NCBI GenBank assembly: GCA_937965695.1 | Contig: CALCKW010000018.1 | Location: forward strand, 62,001 to 126,000 | Source: an uncultured Granulosicoccaceae bacterium | GTDB taxonomy: Bacteria; Pseudomonadota; Gammaproteobacteria; CALCKW01 | DNA: 64,000 bases | Direction of reading: 5' to 3' | In this document: positions 34,357 through 44,382 of the stretch, piece by piece | Numbering within the stretch: the stretch's first letter is position 1 | How the letters are laid out: every line of letters starts with the position of its first letter | Program-made: the position numbers and the translations under genes | Notes under the pieces: generated by a model | Databases searched by the model: none | What the model was told of the DNA's origin: nothing | What the model saw: the letters and a program-made list of their open reading frames with translations, nothing else

Positions 34357-35079
34357 ATGATCGAAGCTCAACTAACTGGAGATGGTTCCTACACACTCTA
34401 CGATGCTGATAGCGATGAATGCTATCACTCTCACAAAGGCGCCTTGACTGAATCAGAGTTCGTTTTTGTAGCGGCTAGCGGTTTGCGTAAACGGCTACTA
34501 GAAGCTAAGTCTGAAGGCCATGCATTAGTGATCATAGAAATGGGCCTTGGAACCGGTCTGAACTATTTACTCAGTGCACGTTTGGCTTATCAACTTGGTG
34601 TTGAGTTGCAATACCACGCATTGGAAAACAACCTTCTCAAAAGATCCTCCATCGAGCATTTAAAGTTCAATGAAATACCGGGTATGTCCGACGTTTACAA
34701 GGACTACCTTAAACTGGATATTCACGCGCAACAGCTTCCGCAGGGCCATCATGGTTTTTCAACCATTACCGGTCAGTTGCACCTTCATCATGGGGACGCG
34801 CTGCAATGCGCATTACCAGTCGACCATTTTGAACTCTGTTTTTACGATGCATTTAGCCCTAAAACCGTGCCTGCTCTGTGGCAAAGAGCACAGCTACAAA
34901 AGTTCTACGACTGCCTTAAACCAGGCGGCAGTTGGGTTAGTTATTGCGCTAGCGGCGCCGTGCGACGTAATCTAGTGAACTGTGGTTTTTTGGTTGATCG
35001 CCTGCCGGGACCACCCGGAAAACGAGAGATGCTGAGAGCAAATAAACCAAACGCCTTACAATTGATGCCAACGAATTGA
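34357..35079 (+). CDS. MnmD-like tRNA wobble-uridine methyltransferase
   Basis: A 240-residue stand-alone version of the MnmC N-terminal domain (DUF752/MnmD). IEMGLGTGLNYLLSARLA is the SAM motif, CFYDAFSPKTVPALW the substrate motif, and YCASGAVRRNLVNCGFLVDRLPGPPGKREMLRA the diagnostic ending. MnmD methylates nm5U34 to mnm5U34. The FAD oxidase half that E. coli MnmC carries is missing, so either the cell uses the ammonium route directly or a separate oxidase exists. A TTG precedes the ATG; the ATG at 34357 is used. Confidence 0.88.
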   Translation: MIEAQLTGDGSYTLYDADSDECYHSHKGALTESEFVFVAASGLRKRLLEAKSEGHALVIIEMGLGTGLNYLLSARLAYQLGVELQYHALENNLLKRSSIEHLKFNEIPGMSDVYKDYLKLDIHAQQLPQGHHGFSTITGQLHLHHGDALQCALPVDHFELCFYDAFSPKTVPALWQRAQLQKFYDCLKPGGSWVSYCASGAVRRNLVNCGFLVDRLPGPPGKREMLRANKPNALQLMPTN

Positions 35080-35150
35080 CGAATTCCTAAAACAGCCGCA
35101 GATACGCCAACTATACTCAGAATTAACTCTTTCTGGCGAAGCCTGCAGAC

Positions 35151-37076
35151 ATGCATTTTTCATTAAAAACCCGCACGCTAAGCACACTTGTTTTTGTTGC
35201 AGCAATGGGTTTCAGCACGTCGATTTCTGCGATCGAAACCCTGCGAAACTGCTCAATAGCCTTGAACAACGACCAATACGTGGTTTTGTCAGGGTTTCAA
35301 GGCTCTGTGCTGGACGTTCTCGCCAATGACAGCGGTGAATTAGATCGAGAAAGCCTTGTGACTGTTGGGCAGAGTACTGCCGCTGGCGGTTCAGTGTTTG
35401 TCTTAGACGGCACAATCACTTATAGCCCACCGCCCAATTTCAGTGGTGAAGACAGCTTTAGCTATCAGGTGTCTGAAAAAAATTGGCGTGGCGACAATGT
35501 CAGCGTTCCGGTGCAAGTGTCAGATGCCGGCGCTCCCCCTTCAAGCACGACTACTGGCCTATCAATAATTGCGGCGCCTTCAATAAGTGCTGAGTCCAAC
35601 TGGGAAGCTGGAAGTGGACTATCTGGAGAGAGCCTATTTGGTCGACAAGTCAGTTTGGACGCCGAGTACACAGGTTGTTACCAAGACTCTGATCCAAGAT
35701 TTTCTGTGCGTTTGCAATGGGTGCTTAGCAAGCGTTCTGGGCCTACCAACCCCGCTGACCAGTTTGAAGCATCCATATCGCCACTTGCCAACCACCCCAC
35801 CGCTGCCCTAGCTAGCCAATCCTACGCGTGGCCCGCTTCCAGCTCGCGGCAGCTCAACCTGAATATTGATGACATGGCCGGCAGCCAACTCCAGCAATTT
35901 CGAGCAGGGTTATTTGCGCAAGCACACGACAGCTACGGCAGTTATCAGTGGCGATCGTCTAGCGTTCAAGCGAGCGCGTCCATCAGCACCTCACATTGCT
36001 TGCTCTGTACACGTGAGGCTCGCGTAACCATAACGGTGGACACAGACAGCGATGGCGATGGCGTCTCTGATAGCGCTGATGTGGATGATGACAATGATGG
36101 TATCCCCGATCTTATTGAAGGTCGTGTTGATAGTGACAGTGATGGCATACCAAATCATCAAGACTTAGACAGTGACAACGATGGTCTTCTGGACTTGATA
36201 GAAGTTGGCGGTGCCAGCATTGCCGTTAACGGCCGACTTGACAGCAGTCAAGATGCAGACGGTGACGGGTGGAACGATCTGGCGCAATCAAGTCTGCAGC
36301 CAGAACGCGACGCTGACGGTGATGGAATTTTGGGATTTTTAGATCTTGATAGCGACAATGATGGCACACCAGATTTGGAGGAACAGGGGCAGACGGATCA
36401 ATCACCTCGTGATGGCCGCATTGACGGATTTCGTGACGCTAACGGCGACGGCGTTCACGACTCTAATTTGAGCAATATGCAACTGTTGGACACCGATGGT
36501 GACGGCACGGCCAATCTTTTGGATTTAGATACTGATGGTGATGGCAGCTTCGACTCAATAGAAAACGAATTGCAAAACTACGACTTAGATCAGAATGGCA
36601 AATTAGATGCACTAGAAGACAGTAACAACAACGGTATTGTTGATGCCGCTGACGCCAGCCTGACAGGTGGTACAGATCTCAACCAAAATGGGATCGATGA
36701 TGCTTTTGATGCACGTGTACAACTGGGCGGTGATCAAGACAGCGATGGCATTGCCGACGTTAGCGACCCTGACGCCAATGGCGACGGCTGGCTGGATGCA
36801 GCAGCGCTGTTCAACGCCATAGATGGGGACAGCAATAATGTTTTTGACTATCTGCAGGCAAGTTACAGCGGACCTGCATCCCCTTCCGACCCCATTACAG
36901 ATGATGGAACTATCGCTAAGAACTCTGCCTCTGCGGGTTTGAATGGATACGGTGGTTGCACGCTCAATCCGTCAGCGAAGTTTGACCCCATACTGTTATT
37001 GATGACCCTGATATCATTTTTGTATTTGCTCATGCGCAAGTCTCAGGCCCGCACGGTAAACTTGCGTGATCACTAA
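35151..37076 (+). CDS. Calcium-repeat surface protein with C-terminal sorting-like tail
   Basis: A 641-residue exported protein. Signal peptide at about 1-26 (ending ISA). Residues about 40-115 form a cadherin-like domain ending in [18 protein letters not shown]. Residues about 300-555 contain about ten aspartate-rich thrombospondin type-3-like repeats ([19 protein letters not shown] and relatives), expected to bind calcium. The end has a Gly-Gly-Cys element (GYGGCTLN), a hydrophobic helix ([14 protein letters not shown]) and a basic stop (MRKSQAR), a layout resembling the JDVT or GlyGly-CTERM sorting signals. No protease or sortase is adjacent. The end overlaps the OmpA gene by 11 bases. Confidence 0.8.
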   Translation: MHFSLKTRTLSTLVFVAAMGFSTSISAIETLRNCSIALNNDQYVVLSGFQGSVLDVLANDSGELDRESLVTVGQSTAAGGSVFVLDGTITYSPPPNFSGEDSFSYQVSEKNWRGDNVSVPVQVSDAGAPPSSTTTGLSIIAAPSISAESNWEAGSGLSGESLFGRQVSLDAEYTGCYQDSDPRFSVRLQWVLSKRSGPTNPADQFEASISPLANHPTAALASQSYAWPASSSRQLNLNIDDMAGSQLQQFRAGLFAQAHDSYGSYQWRSSSVQASASISTSHCLLCTREARVTITVDTDSDGDGVSDSADVDDDNDGIPDLIEGRVDSDSDGIPNHQDLDSDNDGLLDLIEVGGASIAVNGRLDSSQDADGDGWNDLAQSSLQPERDADGDGILGFLDLDSDNDGTPDLEEQGQTDQSPRDGRIDGFRDANGDGVHDSNLSNMQLLDTDGDGTANLLDLDTDGDGSFDSIENELQNYDLDQNGKLDALEDSNNNGIVDAADASLTGGTDLNQNGIDDAFDARVQLGGDQDSDGIADVSDPDANGDGWLDAAALFNAIDGDSNNVFDYLQASYSGPASPSDPITDDGTIAKNSASAGLNGYGGCTLNPSAKFDPILLLMTLISFLYLLMRKSQARTVNLRDH

Positions 37077-38172
37077 AAGCCATTACCCAGCACTTTTACT
37101 TACTGCTATGTCACTTGCGGTGCCCTCGTTTGTCAACGCTGATGACGTGTACTTTCCCAAAGCATATATCGGTGCAGCACTTGGGCAATCATCTCTCGCT
37201 CCTGAGAGTTCAGCCGGTTTAGATCAAGATCAAGACGGTGCCTTTAAGTTGATGCTTGGATACGACCTCAGCGAACGCAGCAGTGTCGAAGCGCATCTAG
37301 CTGATCTCGGTGAAGCATCGTTTGTCGGTGGAGGAGCTCTTGGGTATCAAGTGTATGGCGCAGAATTCTTATATAACGTCTTTGCTAGCCAGGGGTTGGA
37401 CGGACTGGAATTAAGGCAAGGGGCCATTGCTTTTATCAAGGCGGGCGCTGGATTGTTGCGCAACAGTGGCAAAGGGGTAGATTTCAGTCGAGAACACGAT
37501 TGGCATATCAGCTTTGGTGCAGGTATCGGCATCAGCCTGACGGAGAGAACGCGCCTGCGAGTTGAATACAATGCCTACGACACCGATGCTCACTTGTTGA
37601 GCATTGGCTTAGTTAGGCGCTTCTCACAAGTGCCCGCATGGCCATTTCGCAATCAGACACCCGCAGAACCCTTTCCGACAGTGATAAAGCCACCTCTACC
37701 ACTACCGCAACCCCTTCCAGAGCCCGCTTCTGCTATACCGAGTGACATCGACGCAGACGGCATCGATGACAGTCGCGATCTATGCCCCGCAACCCTGCCC
37801 AATAGGCGTGTGGATGAGTCTGGCTGTGTCTTTGGCGGTATCTTGGATGGCGTCCAGTTTGAAGTTAATTCAGCGCAACTTACTGTGGCGGCAAACGCCC
37901 GGTTGGACGCTGTTGTGCAGGATATGCAGCGCTACCCGAAACTCCGTGTACAAATAACGGCACACACCGATAATCAAGGCAGTGGAGAATACAATTTGCA
38001 ATTGTCTATTAAGCGAGCGCGGTCAGTTGCCGAATATCTAATAGAGCATGGAATCAGTCCAGATCGTTTGCGTGCGGTCGGTGCCGGTGAGAGCCAGCCC
38101 ATCTATCGCAATGACAACGCATTTGGTCGTCAGGGCAATCGACGTGTCGATTTCAAGGTGCTCAATTACTAA
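37066..38172 (+). CDS. OmpA family outer-membrane protein
   Basis: A 368-residue protein with a GTG start at 37066 inside the previous gene. The signal peptide ends at FVNA. Residues about 30-185 are an OmpA/OprF-like eight-stranded barrel ([26 protein letters not shown]). A proline-rich hinge (about 200-222) and one calcium-type repeat ([15 protein letters not shown]) lead to the C-terminal peptidoglycan-binding domain with [36 protein letters not shown] and [10 protein letters not shown]. It should tether the outer membrane to peptidoglycan. The 11-base overlap suggests it is co-made with the calcium-repeat protein, and the repeat type is shared. Confidence 0.93.
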   Translation: MITKSHYPALLLTAMSLAVPSFVNADDVYFPKAYIGAALGQSSLAPESSAGLDQDQDGAFKLMLGYDLSERSSVEAHLADLGEASFVGGGALGYQVYGAEFLYNVFASQGLDGLELRQGAIAFIKAGAGLLRNSGKGVDFSREHDWHISFGAGIGISLTERTRLRVEYNAYDTDAHLLSIGLVRRFSQVPAWPFRNQTPAEPFPTVIKPPLPLPQPLPEPASAIPSDIDADGIDDSRDLCPATLPNRRVDESGCVFGGILDGVQFEVNSAQLTVAANARLDAVVQDMQRYPKLRVQITAHTDNQGSGEYNLQLSIKRARSVAEYLIEHGISPDRLRAVGAGESQPIYRNDNAFGRQGNRRVDFKVLNY

Positions 38173-38825
38173 TGGCAACAACCAAGGCAAGTGGACAGCA
38201 TTTTATGAAGAAAGCCGCGCACAACTTCTACCTCATGCGACACGGCCCCACTGAATGGAACAGTGCTAACCGCATTCAGGGGCGAACCGATGTACCGCTG
38301 AGCGACTACGGTAGACAAGTCGTGCTTTCCCGCCAATTGCCGGTGGAAGCAAGCCAGATTGAATGGCATTCCAGTCCGCTGCGCCGAGCCCGTGAAACCG
38401 CTCGATTGATGGCCTTGAATTCCAGCACTGAGCCTGCTTTGACCGAAATTGGCTACGGTGCTTGGGAAGGTCAGTTTGTCTATGATCCAACACTTCTTCA
38501 GCAGCGACGTAGCCGCGGCTGGGATTGCAGACCACCGGGTGGAGAGACGCGTCGTGAGGCTTTCGCACGTATAGAAACATGGCTTTTCAATCGTGCTTTG
38601 CAAGGCATGGACACCGATCTTGGTGCGGTTGTACACGGTGGACTGATCAAAGCCATTTACGCGCATGTGATGGGTTGGGATATGTGTGGTGAAGCACCCG
38701 TCAATTTCGGCTGGGAAGACCTTCACTGTTTCTCACTGGATCGCAGTGGCCACTTGTTACCCGGTAGCTACAAGGCTGAGAGTATGGGTGAAGACGCCCA
38801 TTGGCGATTTGGGCAGGCAGCCTGA
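38172..38825 (+). CDS. Histidine phosphatase (phosphoglycerate mutase-like)
   Basis: A 217-residue enzyme of the branch-1 histidine phosphatase family. FYLMRHGPTEWNSANRIQGRTDVPLSDYG contains the RHG nucleophile motif; SSPLRRARETARLM supplies the second Arg; the proton-donor Glu is in IGYGAWEGQF, and VVHGGLIKAIYAHVM supplies the second His. Substrates of the family range from sugar phosphates to alpha-ribazole phosphate; none can be chosen here. The ATG overlaps the OmpA stop by one base; an internal ATG at 38205 is also possible. Confidence 0.9.
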   Translation: MATTKASGQHFMKKAAHNFYLMRHGPTEWNSANRIQGRTDVPLSDYGRQVVLSRQLPVEASQIEWHSSPLRRARETARLMALNSSTEPALTEIGYGAWEGQFVYDPTLLQQRRSRGWDCRPPGGETRREAFARIETWLFNRALQGMDTDLGAVVHGGLIKAIYAHVMGWDMCGEAPVNFGWEDLHCFSLDRSGHLLPGSYKAESMGEDAHWRFGQAA

Positions 38826-39075
38826 CCGAGCAAACGGCAAAAAGTGTGAGAGCTGTCACAAAGGCAGCTAACTTTCGGTAAATCAAACCCCTACGAACCA
38901 AAAATCTCCCGTGTTCATGCAGTTCTCGCGATAAACTATCGGCTAACAGTCAGCCACTTATCAAAGCCAGTATGCCTCGACAACCTGCAAAAGACTCGAC
39001 CGCCACTAACTACCTGCCAACTGATCTAGTTTTACTGAGCAACATTCGCTCGTCTTGGCTAAGGAGTAATGCACA

Positions 39076-40419
39076 GTGAATGTCACTGTATTTGGCTCTG
39101 GCTATGTCGGTTTGGTCACCGGTGCTCTCCTGGCCGATGTTGGCAACAACGTGCTGTGTGTCGATATTGACGCTAAAAAAATAGCCTTACTCAATGAAGG
39201 CGTCGTTCCTATACATGAACCTGGCTTAGACCGAATAATAAGCAACAACCAGGCATTGTCTCGTTTGGAATTCACGACTGATGTTGAGCGTGCTGTCGCA
39301 CACGCTGAGCTGCAGTTTATAGCTGTTGGCACACCACCCGACGAAGACGGAAGCGCGGATGTCAGTTTTGTCAAAACAGTAGCGACAACGATCGGCAGTC
39401 TAATGACAGAGCCACGCATCGTTATTAACAAATCGACGGTGCCTGTAGGTACGGCAGATCTAGTAGCCGACTGCCTCAGCGATGCTTTGCGAGCACGGGG
39501 GGAAAAAATAGAGTTCCATGTCGTCTCCAATCCGGAGTTTCTCAAAGAAGGCGCCGCCGTAGACGACTTCATGAAACCAGACCGAGTAATTATCGGTAGC
39601 GATAACGAATACGCGCAGACCAAAATGCGCGAATTGTACGCCCCCTTTTGCCGTAACCATGACCGATTTATTGTGATGGATGTGCGTTCTGCGGAATTGA
39701 GCAAATATGCGGCTAACGCCATGCTGGCCACTAAGATAAGCTTCATGAACGAGTTATCAAATGTCGCCGACCGTCTCAATGCGGACATAGAAAATGTGCG
39801 CATTGGAATCGGCTCTGATAGCCGCATCGGTTTTAGCTTTATTTACCCCGGTAGTGGTTATGGTGGCTCTTGCTTTCCTAAAGACGTAAAGGCTCTCGTT
39901 GCTACAGCGAGGAACACAGGATTCGAACCTTCACTGCTTGCTGCAGTTGAAAAGGTTAACGATCGGCAAAAGCATGTTTTGATCGATAAAATCACCCGTA
40001 AGTTGGGCGAGGATCTCACGGGCCAAACGATCGCTATGTGGGGTTTGGCATTTAAGCCTAATACGGACGATATGCGAGAGGCCCCTTCGCGCGTGTTGAT
40101 GGAAGCCCTGTGGGAACGCGGTGCGACAATAAAGGCTTACGATCCAGTTGCCATGGACGAAGCGCGCCGACTATACCCCGATCGAAAAAGTCAGTTGTTG
40201 TTGATGGGAACAGCTCAAGACGCACTCTACGGTGCTGACGCTCTTGTTATCAACACGGAGTGGCGCGAATTCCGCAGCCCCGATTGGGAGGGTGTCAAAG
40301 AAACGTTAAGCAAGCCACTGGTCTTCGATGGTCGAAATATGTACGATCCAGCGACTTTAGCGAGCTACGGTATCTCTTATGCCTGCATCGGGCGCCCCGA
40401 AACAATTCCAAGCACCTAA
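39076..40419 (+). CDS. ugd: UDP-glucose 6-dehydrogenase
   Basis: A 447-residue NAD-dependent enzyme that oxidises UDP-glucose to UDP-glucuronate. [27 protein letters not shown] is the NAD fold; [23 protein letters not shown] and [14 protein letters not shown] with the catalytic Cys are diagnostic. [17 protein letters not shown] completes the UDP site. The start is GTG 39076 after an AAGGAG site. It precedes the MATE gene by six bases. GalU, the enzyme that makes its substrate, is encoded about 9 kb away. UDP-glucuronate feeds exopolysaccharide or lipid A modification. Confidence 0.96.
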   Translation: MNVTVFGSGYVGLVTGALLADVGNNVLCVDIDAKKIALLNEGVVPIHEPGLDRIISNNQALSRLEFTTDVERAVAHAELQFIAVGTPPDEDGSADVSFVKTVATTIGSLMTEPRIVINKSTVPVGTADLVADCLSDALRARGEKIEFHVVSNPEFLKEGAAVDDFMKPDRVIIGSDNEYAQTKMRELYAPFCRNHDRFIVMDVRSAELSKYAANAMLATKISFMNELSNVADRLNADIENVRIGIGSDSRIGFSFIYPGSGYGGSCFPKDVKALVATARNTGFEPSLLAAVEKVNDRQKHVLIDKITRKLGEDLTGQTIAMWGLAFKPNTDDMREAPSRVLMEALWERGATIKAYDPVAMDEARRLYPDRKSQLLLMGTAQDALYGADALVINTEWREFRSPDWEGVKETLSKPLVFDGRNMYDPATLASYGISYACIGRPETIPST

Positions 40420-40425
40420 CTCCCC

Positions 40426-41733
40426 ATGACAATCAGCTTTGCGGCTGCCCAATCTAAGACTTGGCGAGTCGCTGGTCCTATCATGCTGTCTAACATCACC
40501 GTGCCACTAGTCGGTATTGTCGATGCAGCCGTCATTGGCCATTTACCCGATCATCGCTTGCTTGCGGCGGTCAATCTTGGAGCCGCCAGCATATCTCTGC
40601 TTTATTTTATGTTTGGATTTTTGCGGATGGGCACCTCTGGACTGGTCGCGCAGGCTTTCGGTGCAGGAGACCACCACAGCCTGCAAGTGACATTCCGCCG
40701 ATCCTTAGCATTAGCCCTATTTTTGGGCCTAGCCCTAGCACTTTTTCAAGCACCCATCGCATTCATCAGTAGTCAGTTGGCCGGTGCCGACGACACGTTC
40801 GACCCCTTGTCAGGTTATTTGGCTTTTAGACTGAGCGCAGCACCTCTTGCTCTCGCAGCAACTGTGACCACCGCCGTTCTGATTGCCACTGAGCGAACCG
40901 GAACGGCTGTATTGATCCAAGTGTTGGCGAATGTGCTCAATATTGGATTGGATTACTGGTTTGTCTATCAGTGGAACATGAGCGTATCCGGTGTGGCGCT
41001 GGCGAGCGCAATCGCCGAATCTAGCGCCTGCTTATTGGGGTTGTGGGTGCTGCGTCACTGGTTAATCAACCTGCCCGCTAACATCGGGCAAAAAAATAAA
41101 ATCGGTTGGCTCAGACTATTCGCCGTAAACCGCGATATTTTTATTCGATCCGCGTTGTTGGTTTCGGTGTTTTATTCTCTCACCGCGATAAGCGGACAAT
41201 TTGGTAGCCTAGCGTTAGCAGCATGCGGGGTACTACTGAATTTATTTTACCTCTGCTCTTATGGTTTAGACGGCTTTGCACATGCCGCGGAGGTTTTAGC
41301 GGGCCATGCCTACGGAGAGAAAAAACCGGCGAAGCTGCGCCAGTTTGTGCGTGCCGCGTGCTTGTGGTCCTGGGTTTTTGCCACGACGATGAGTGTCGGT
41401 TTTTGGTTTGCTGGCGAGAGTCTAATAGCCATCCAAACAGACATACCAGAGGTGCGGATATTGGCTCGAGAATACCTGCCATGGTTTGCATTACTGCCGT
41501 TGCTAGGGGTGACGGCTTTTTTAATGGATGGTATTTTTATAGGCACGACTCACAGTGTTGAAATGCGAAACAGCATGATCTTTTCTACATCTATTTACTT
41601 AATCTGTTTGGCTGCGCTGCCAGTTTTGGGGTTACACGGTCTATGGTTGGCCTTTTGCACCTTTATGGCTGCTCGTGGTGTTATCCTCACGTTATTCTAC
41701 CCACGTATCGAAAGAGGTCTTGCGTCCGCGTGA
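40426..41733 (+). CDS. MATE efflux transporter, DinF-like
   Basis: A 435-residue membrane protein with twelve helices arranged as two six-helix halves. The start has SNITVPLVGIVDAAVIGHLPD and FGFLRMGTSGLVAQAFGAGD, both typical of the DinF branch of MATE proteins. These pumps expel organic cations or oxidation products in exchange for Na+ or H+. Its stop overlaps the start of murB by four bases. Confidence 0.92.
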   Translation: MTISFAAAQSKTWRVAGPIMLSNITVPLVGIVDAAVIGHLPDHRLLAAVNLGAASISLLYFMFGFLRMGTSGLVAQAFGAGDHHSLQVTFRRSLALALFLGLALALFQAPIAFISSQLAGADDTFDPLSGYLAFRLSAAPLALAATVTTAVLIATERTGTAVLIQVLANVLNIGLDYWFVYQWNMSVSGVALASAIAESSACLLGLWVLRHWLINLPANIGQKNKIGWLRLFAVNRDIFIRSALLVSVFYSLTAISGQFGSLALAACGVLLNLFYLCSYGLDGFAHAAEVLAGHAYGEKKPAKLRQFVRAACLWSWVFATTMSVGFWFAGESLIAIQTDIPEVRILAREYLPWFALLPLLGVTAFLMDGIFIGTTHSVEMRNSMIFSTSIYLICLAALPVLGLHGLWLAFCTFMAARGVILTLFYPRIERGLASA

Positions 41734-42749
41734 TCATCGAGTCCGGATATTCCTTAAAAGCGCACAACAGTTTCGGCTTTGATGTCAACGCGCGTTTTTT
41801 CACCTCCGCTGGCAGTGAATTCGATGTTATTGAAGCACTGGAGTGGGCAAAGCAAAACGGGCAGCCAATCTACCCGCTGGGTGGCGGCAGCAATACCGTT
41901 ATGGTCGATGCTCCGGCGGGCCTTGTTTTGCACATCAATATTCTTGGTATTGAGCATTACCCAAAAGAAGATGGCAGTGTCGTTTTACGTATCGGGGGCG
42001 GTGAAGATTGGCCACGCCTGATAGCCCACACCATTGATCAAGGCTGGTTTGGCCTTGAGAATCTCGCGCTTATTCCTGGCAGCGCTGGTGCCGCGCCCGT
42101 ACAAAATATCGGTGCTTATGGGGTAGAACTCTCAGATGTACTGGAGAAGATTGAAGCCGTTCACAGAGAGACGGGAGAGATTGTAGAGCTTAGTGCTGAA
42201 GACTGCTCATTCGCCTACCGAGACAGCGCGTTCAAAGGTGAGCTACGAGACAAGTACATCATCACACACCTTTGGCTTCGACTATCGCTAAGCGACTCTC
42301 CAGTCGTTGAGTACCCTGCCCTGCGCGAAGCACTGAATGATCCTGATGACACAAATGCCAGAGAAGTGTTCGATGCAGTCGTCAGCGTTCGCAGTAGACG
42401 TTTGCCCTCACCCTCCGAATTAGGCAATGCGGGCAGCTTTTTCACCAACCCGATTATCACCACTGAACAAGCCAAGCAGCTCACCGATCAATTTCCAGAA
42501 CTGCCACAATGGACAATTGACGAGCAACGTATAAAACTCTCTGCTGGTTGGCTCGTGGAACAGTGCGATTGGAAAGGGTTTCGCGAAGGTGAAGTAGGTG
42601 TCTACCCACACCAAGCAATCGTTTTGGTTAATTATGGCAATGCTACAGGGACTCAAATTCTCAACCTTGCTGCGGAGATTATCCGTTCAGTGGATAAAAA
42701 ATTCTCCGTGTCATTGGAAATTGAACCCAATATTATTCGCAATGACTAG
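41730..42749 (+). CDS. murB: UDP-N-acetylenolpyruvoylglucosamine reductase MurB
   Basis: A 339-residue flavoenzyme that reduces UDP-GlcNAc-enolpyruvate to UDP-MurNAc for peptidoglycan. YPLGGGSNTVM is the FAD pyrophosphate loop; LIPGSAGAAPVQNIGAYG is the conserved substrate loop; GNAGSFFTNPI carries the catalytic Ser; the C-terminal Glu lies in VSLEIEPNII. It has the long insertion typical of type I (E. coli) MurB. The GTG start at 41730 overlaps the MATE stop. murA and the mur cluster are elsewhere. Confidence 0.95.
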   Translation: MIIESGYSLKAHNSFGFDVNARFFTSAGSEFDVIEALEWAKQNGQPIYPLGGGSNTVMVDAPAGLVLHINILGIEHYPKEDGSVVLRIGGGEDWPRLIAHTIDQGWFGLENLALIPGSAGAAPVQNIGAYGVELSDVLEKIEAVHRETGEIVELSAEDCSFAYRDSAFKGELRDKYIITHLWLRLSLSDSPVVEYPALREALNDPDDTNAREVFDAVVSVRSRRLPSPSELGNAGSFFTNPIITTEQAKQLTDQFPELPQWTIDEQRIKLSAGWLVEQCDWKGFREGEVGVYPHQAIVLVNYGNATGTQILNLAAEIIRSVDKKFSVSLEIEPNIIRND

Positions 42750-42896
42750 CGTTAAACTTCTTGTGTGAATAATAATGAACGCTTGGATAGGCTTGTTTGA
42801 CCTGCACGCAGCTGTGTTATAAATATGCACCTATGAGAACTTTCTCGAACTGACAACCAAATGTCGACGTATTTAATACCCCAAGGATCCCCCATC

Positions 42897-43487
42897 ATGA
42901 AAATCTTCCAACGCTGGATGCTCTGTGCCGCTCTATTTTTATCGCTGACTGGCTGTGGTATTAACAACATCCCCACTTTCGACGAAAACGTCACAGCAGC
43001 TTGGAGCAACGTTGAAAATCAGTTTCAACGACGCGCCGACCTGATTCCAAACCTTGTTGAAGTTGTCAAAGGCTATGCTGCCCAAGAAAAAGAGGTATTG
43101 ATCGGGGTTGTTGAAGCCAGAAATAAAGCGACGCAGATGCAATTGCCGGAAGATCTACTGTCCAACCCAGAGGCGTTTGCCGCTTTTCAAGCAAACCAGG
43201 GAGAAATAACAAAAGCGTTGAGCAAGTTGTTTGCATTGTCTGAAGCCTATCCTGACCTCAAGGCAAACCAGAACTTTCTAGAGCTCCAAGCTCAGCTCGA
43301 GGGCACAGAGAACCGTATCGCCGTTGCTCGCCGTGACTATATTGGCGCAGTTCGCCAGTACAATACTGAACTTCGCACTATTCCCGGTCGCTGGTGGCAC
43401 TCGCTGATGTACTCCGACATGCAAAAAAGAGAGTCTTTTAGCGCCGAAGAAGGCAGCGATGAAACGCCTACTATCAAGTTCAATTAA
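42897..43487 (+). CDS. LemA family lipoprotein
   Basis: A 196-residue LemA protein. The ATG at 42897 begins a lipoprotein signal (MKIFQRWMLCAALFLSLTGC) with a lipobox LTGC. AAWSNVENQFQRRADLIPNLVEVVKGYAAQEKEVL and ENRIAVARRDYIGAVRQYN are family signatures; the fold is a helical bundle. LemA proteins are membrane-anchored and commonly sit beside TPM proteins, as here. Molecular role is unclear. Confidence 0.94.
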   Translation: MKIFQRWMLCAALFLSLTGCGINNIPTFDENVTAAWSNVENQFQRRADLIPNLVEVVKGYAAQEKEVLIGVVEARNKATQMQLPEDLLSNPEAFAAFQANQGEITKALSKLFALSEAYPDLKANQNFLELQAQLEGTENRIAVARRDYIGAVRQYNTELRTIPGRWWHSLMYSDMQKRESFSAEEGSDETPTIKFN

Positions 43488-43521
43488 TCGAACTGAAACC
43501 TAAAGATCATAGGTCTTAAAC

Positions 43522-44382
43522 GTGCAAACACTTTGTTTTCGTTTTGTCTTACTCTGTCAGCTGCTTGTTGCTTCAATCGCACAAGCAGCGCCAGAGATCC
43601 CTGTACTGAACGGGCGTGTTGTCGATGCGGGCAATATGCTTTCGGCTGGCACAGAAGCGCAATTGAGCCAAGCACTCGCAGCCCACGAGACCAGCACCAG
43701 CAACCAACTGGCGGTGCTGACTGTTCCCGATCTACAAGGCTATGACGTCGCTACTTTTGCGTTAGAAGTCGCTCGAAAGTGGCAGCTGGGCCAAAACGAC
43801 ATAAACAACGGTGTACTGCTTTTAGTCGCTAGAGACGAGCGTAAAATACGTATTGAAGTAGGCTTTGGACTCGAAGGCGATCTCACCGATGCCCAGTCCA
43901 AAAGAATTATCCAATCGCAGATTCAACCCGCCTTTAAACAAGGCGACTTTGACCAAGGCGTCATTGCAGGCGTCACCGCAATAACTGGCACAATAGACGG
44001 CAGTTATGTGCCCACTCCAGAAGAAAAAAATGGCTTAAATTCACCCTTCATCCCACTGGGGTTTATTGGTATGTTCGGCGCGGTTCATTTTTTACAGGGT
44101 CGGGTGCATAAAAAACACCTTAATGCCGTAATGGGCGGCAGTTTTGCTGGCGCAGCTGTTGGTCTAGCCACCACCAAGTGGTATTTCGGTGTTCTAGCTG
44201 CTCTAGCATTTGGTGCGTTTTTATACAATGCGCGTTCAAGTACGCGCAAAGACATCCATGGCGATGACCCAGGCCGCGGCCGATTCGGTCAAGGTGGCTT
44301 TGGAAGTGGAGGTTTTGGCGGTGGCGGGTTTCGCGGTGGCGGTGGTGGTTTTGGTGGCGGCGGCGCCTCGGGAGGATGGTGA
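43522..44382 (+). CDS. TPM domain protein, YgcG-like
   Basis: A 286-residue exported membrane protein. The signal peptide ends at QAAP. VVDAGNMLSAGTEAQLSQALAAHETST and NNGVLLLVARDERKIRIEVGFGLEGDL are TPM (phosphatase-like) domain motifs at about residues 30-150. Two hydrophobic stretches at about 175-235 are followed by a glycine-rich tail (GGFGSGGFGGGGF and more). Such tails are common in YgcG proteins. It probably works with LemA and the second TPM protein on envelope stress or protein quality; this is inferred from co-occurrence. Confidence 0.9.
   Translation: MQTLCFRFVLLCQLLVASIAQAAPEIPVLNGRVVDAGNMLSAGTEAQLSQALAAHETSTSNQLAVLTVPDLQGYDVATFALEVARKWQLGQNDINNGVLLLVARDERKIRIEVGFGLEGDLTDAQSKRIIQSQIQPAFKQGDFDQGVIAGVTAITGTIDGSYVPTPEEKNGLNSPFIPLGFIGMFGAVHFLQGRVHKKHLNAVMGGSFAGAAVGLATTKWYFGVLAALAFGAFLYNARSSTRKDIHGDDPGRGRFGQGGFGSGGFGGGGFRGGGGGFGGGGASGGW

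Noticed and set aside
36036-36800. Repeat-rich DNA of the calcium protein as a CRISPR or satellite
   Set aside because: The repeats are in-frame Asp-rich protein repeats that vary in sequence, with no identical direct repeats and spacers.
44376-44381. Earlier starts (ATG, GTG) for the second TPM gene
   Set aside because: They overlap the GGAGG Shine-Dalgarno itself; the ATG at 44382 has correct spacing.
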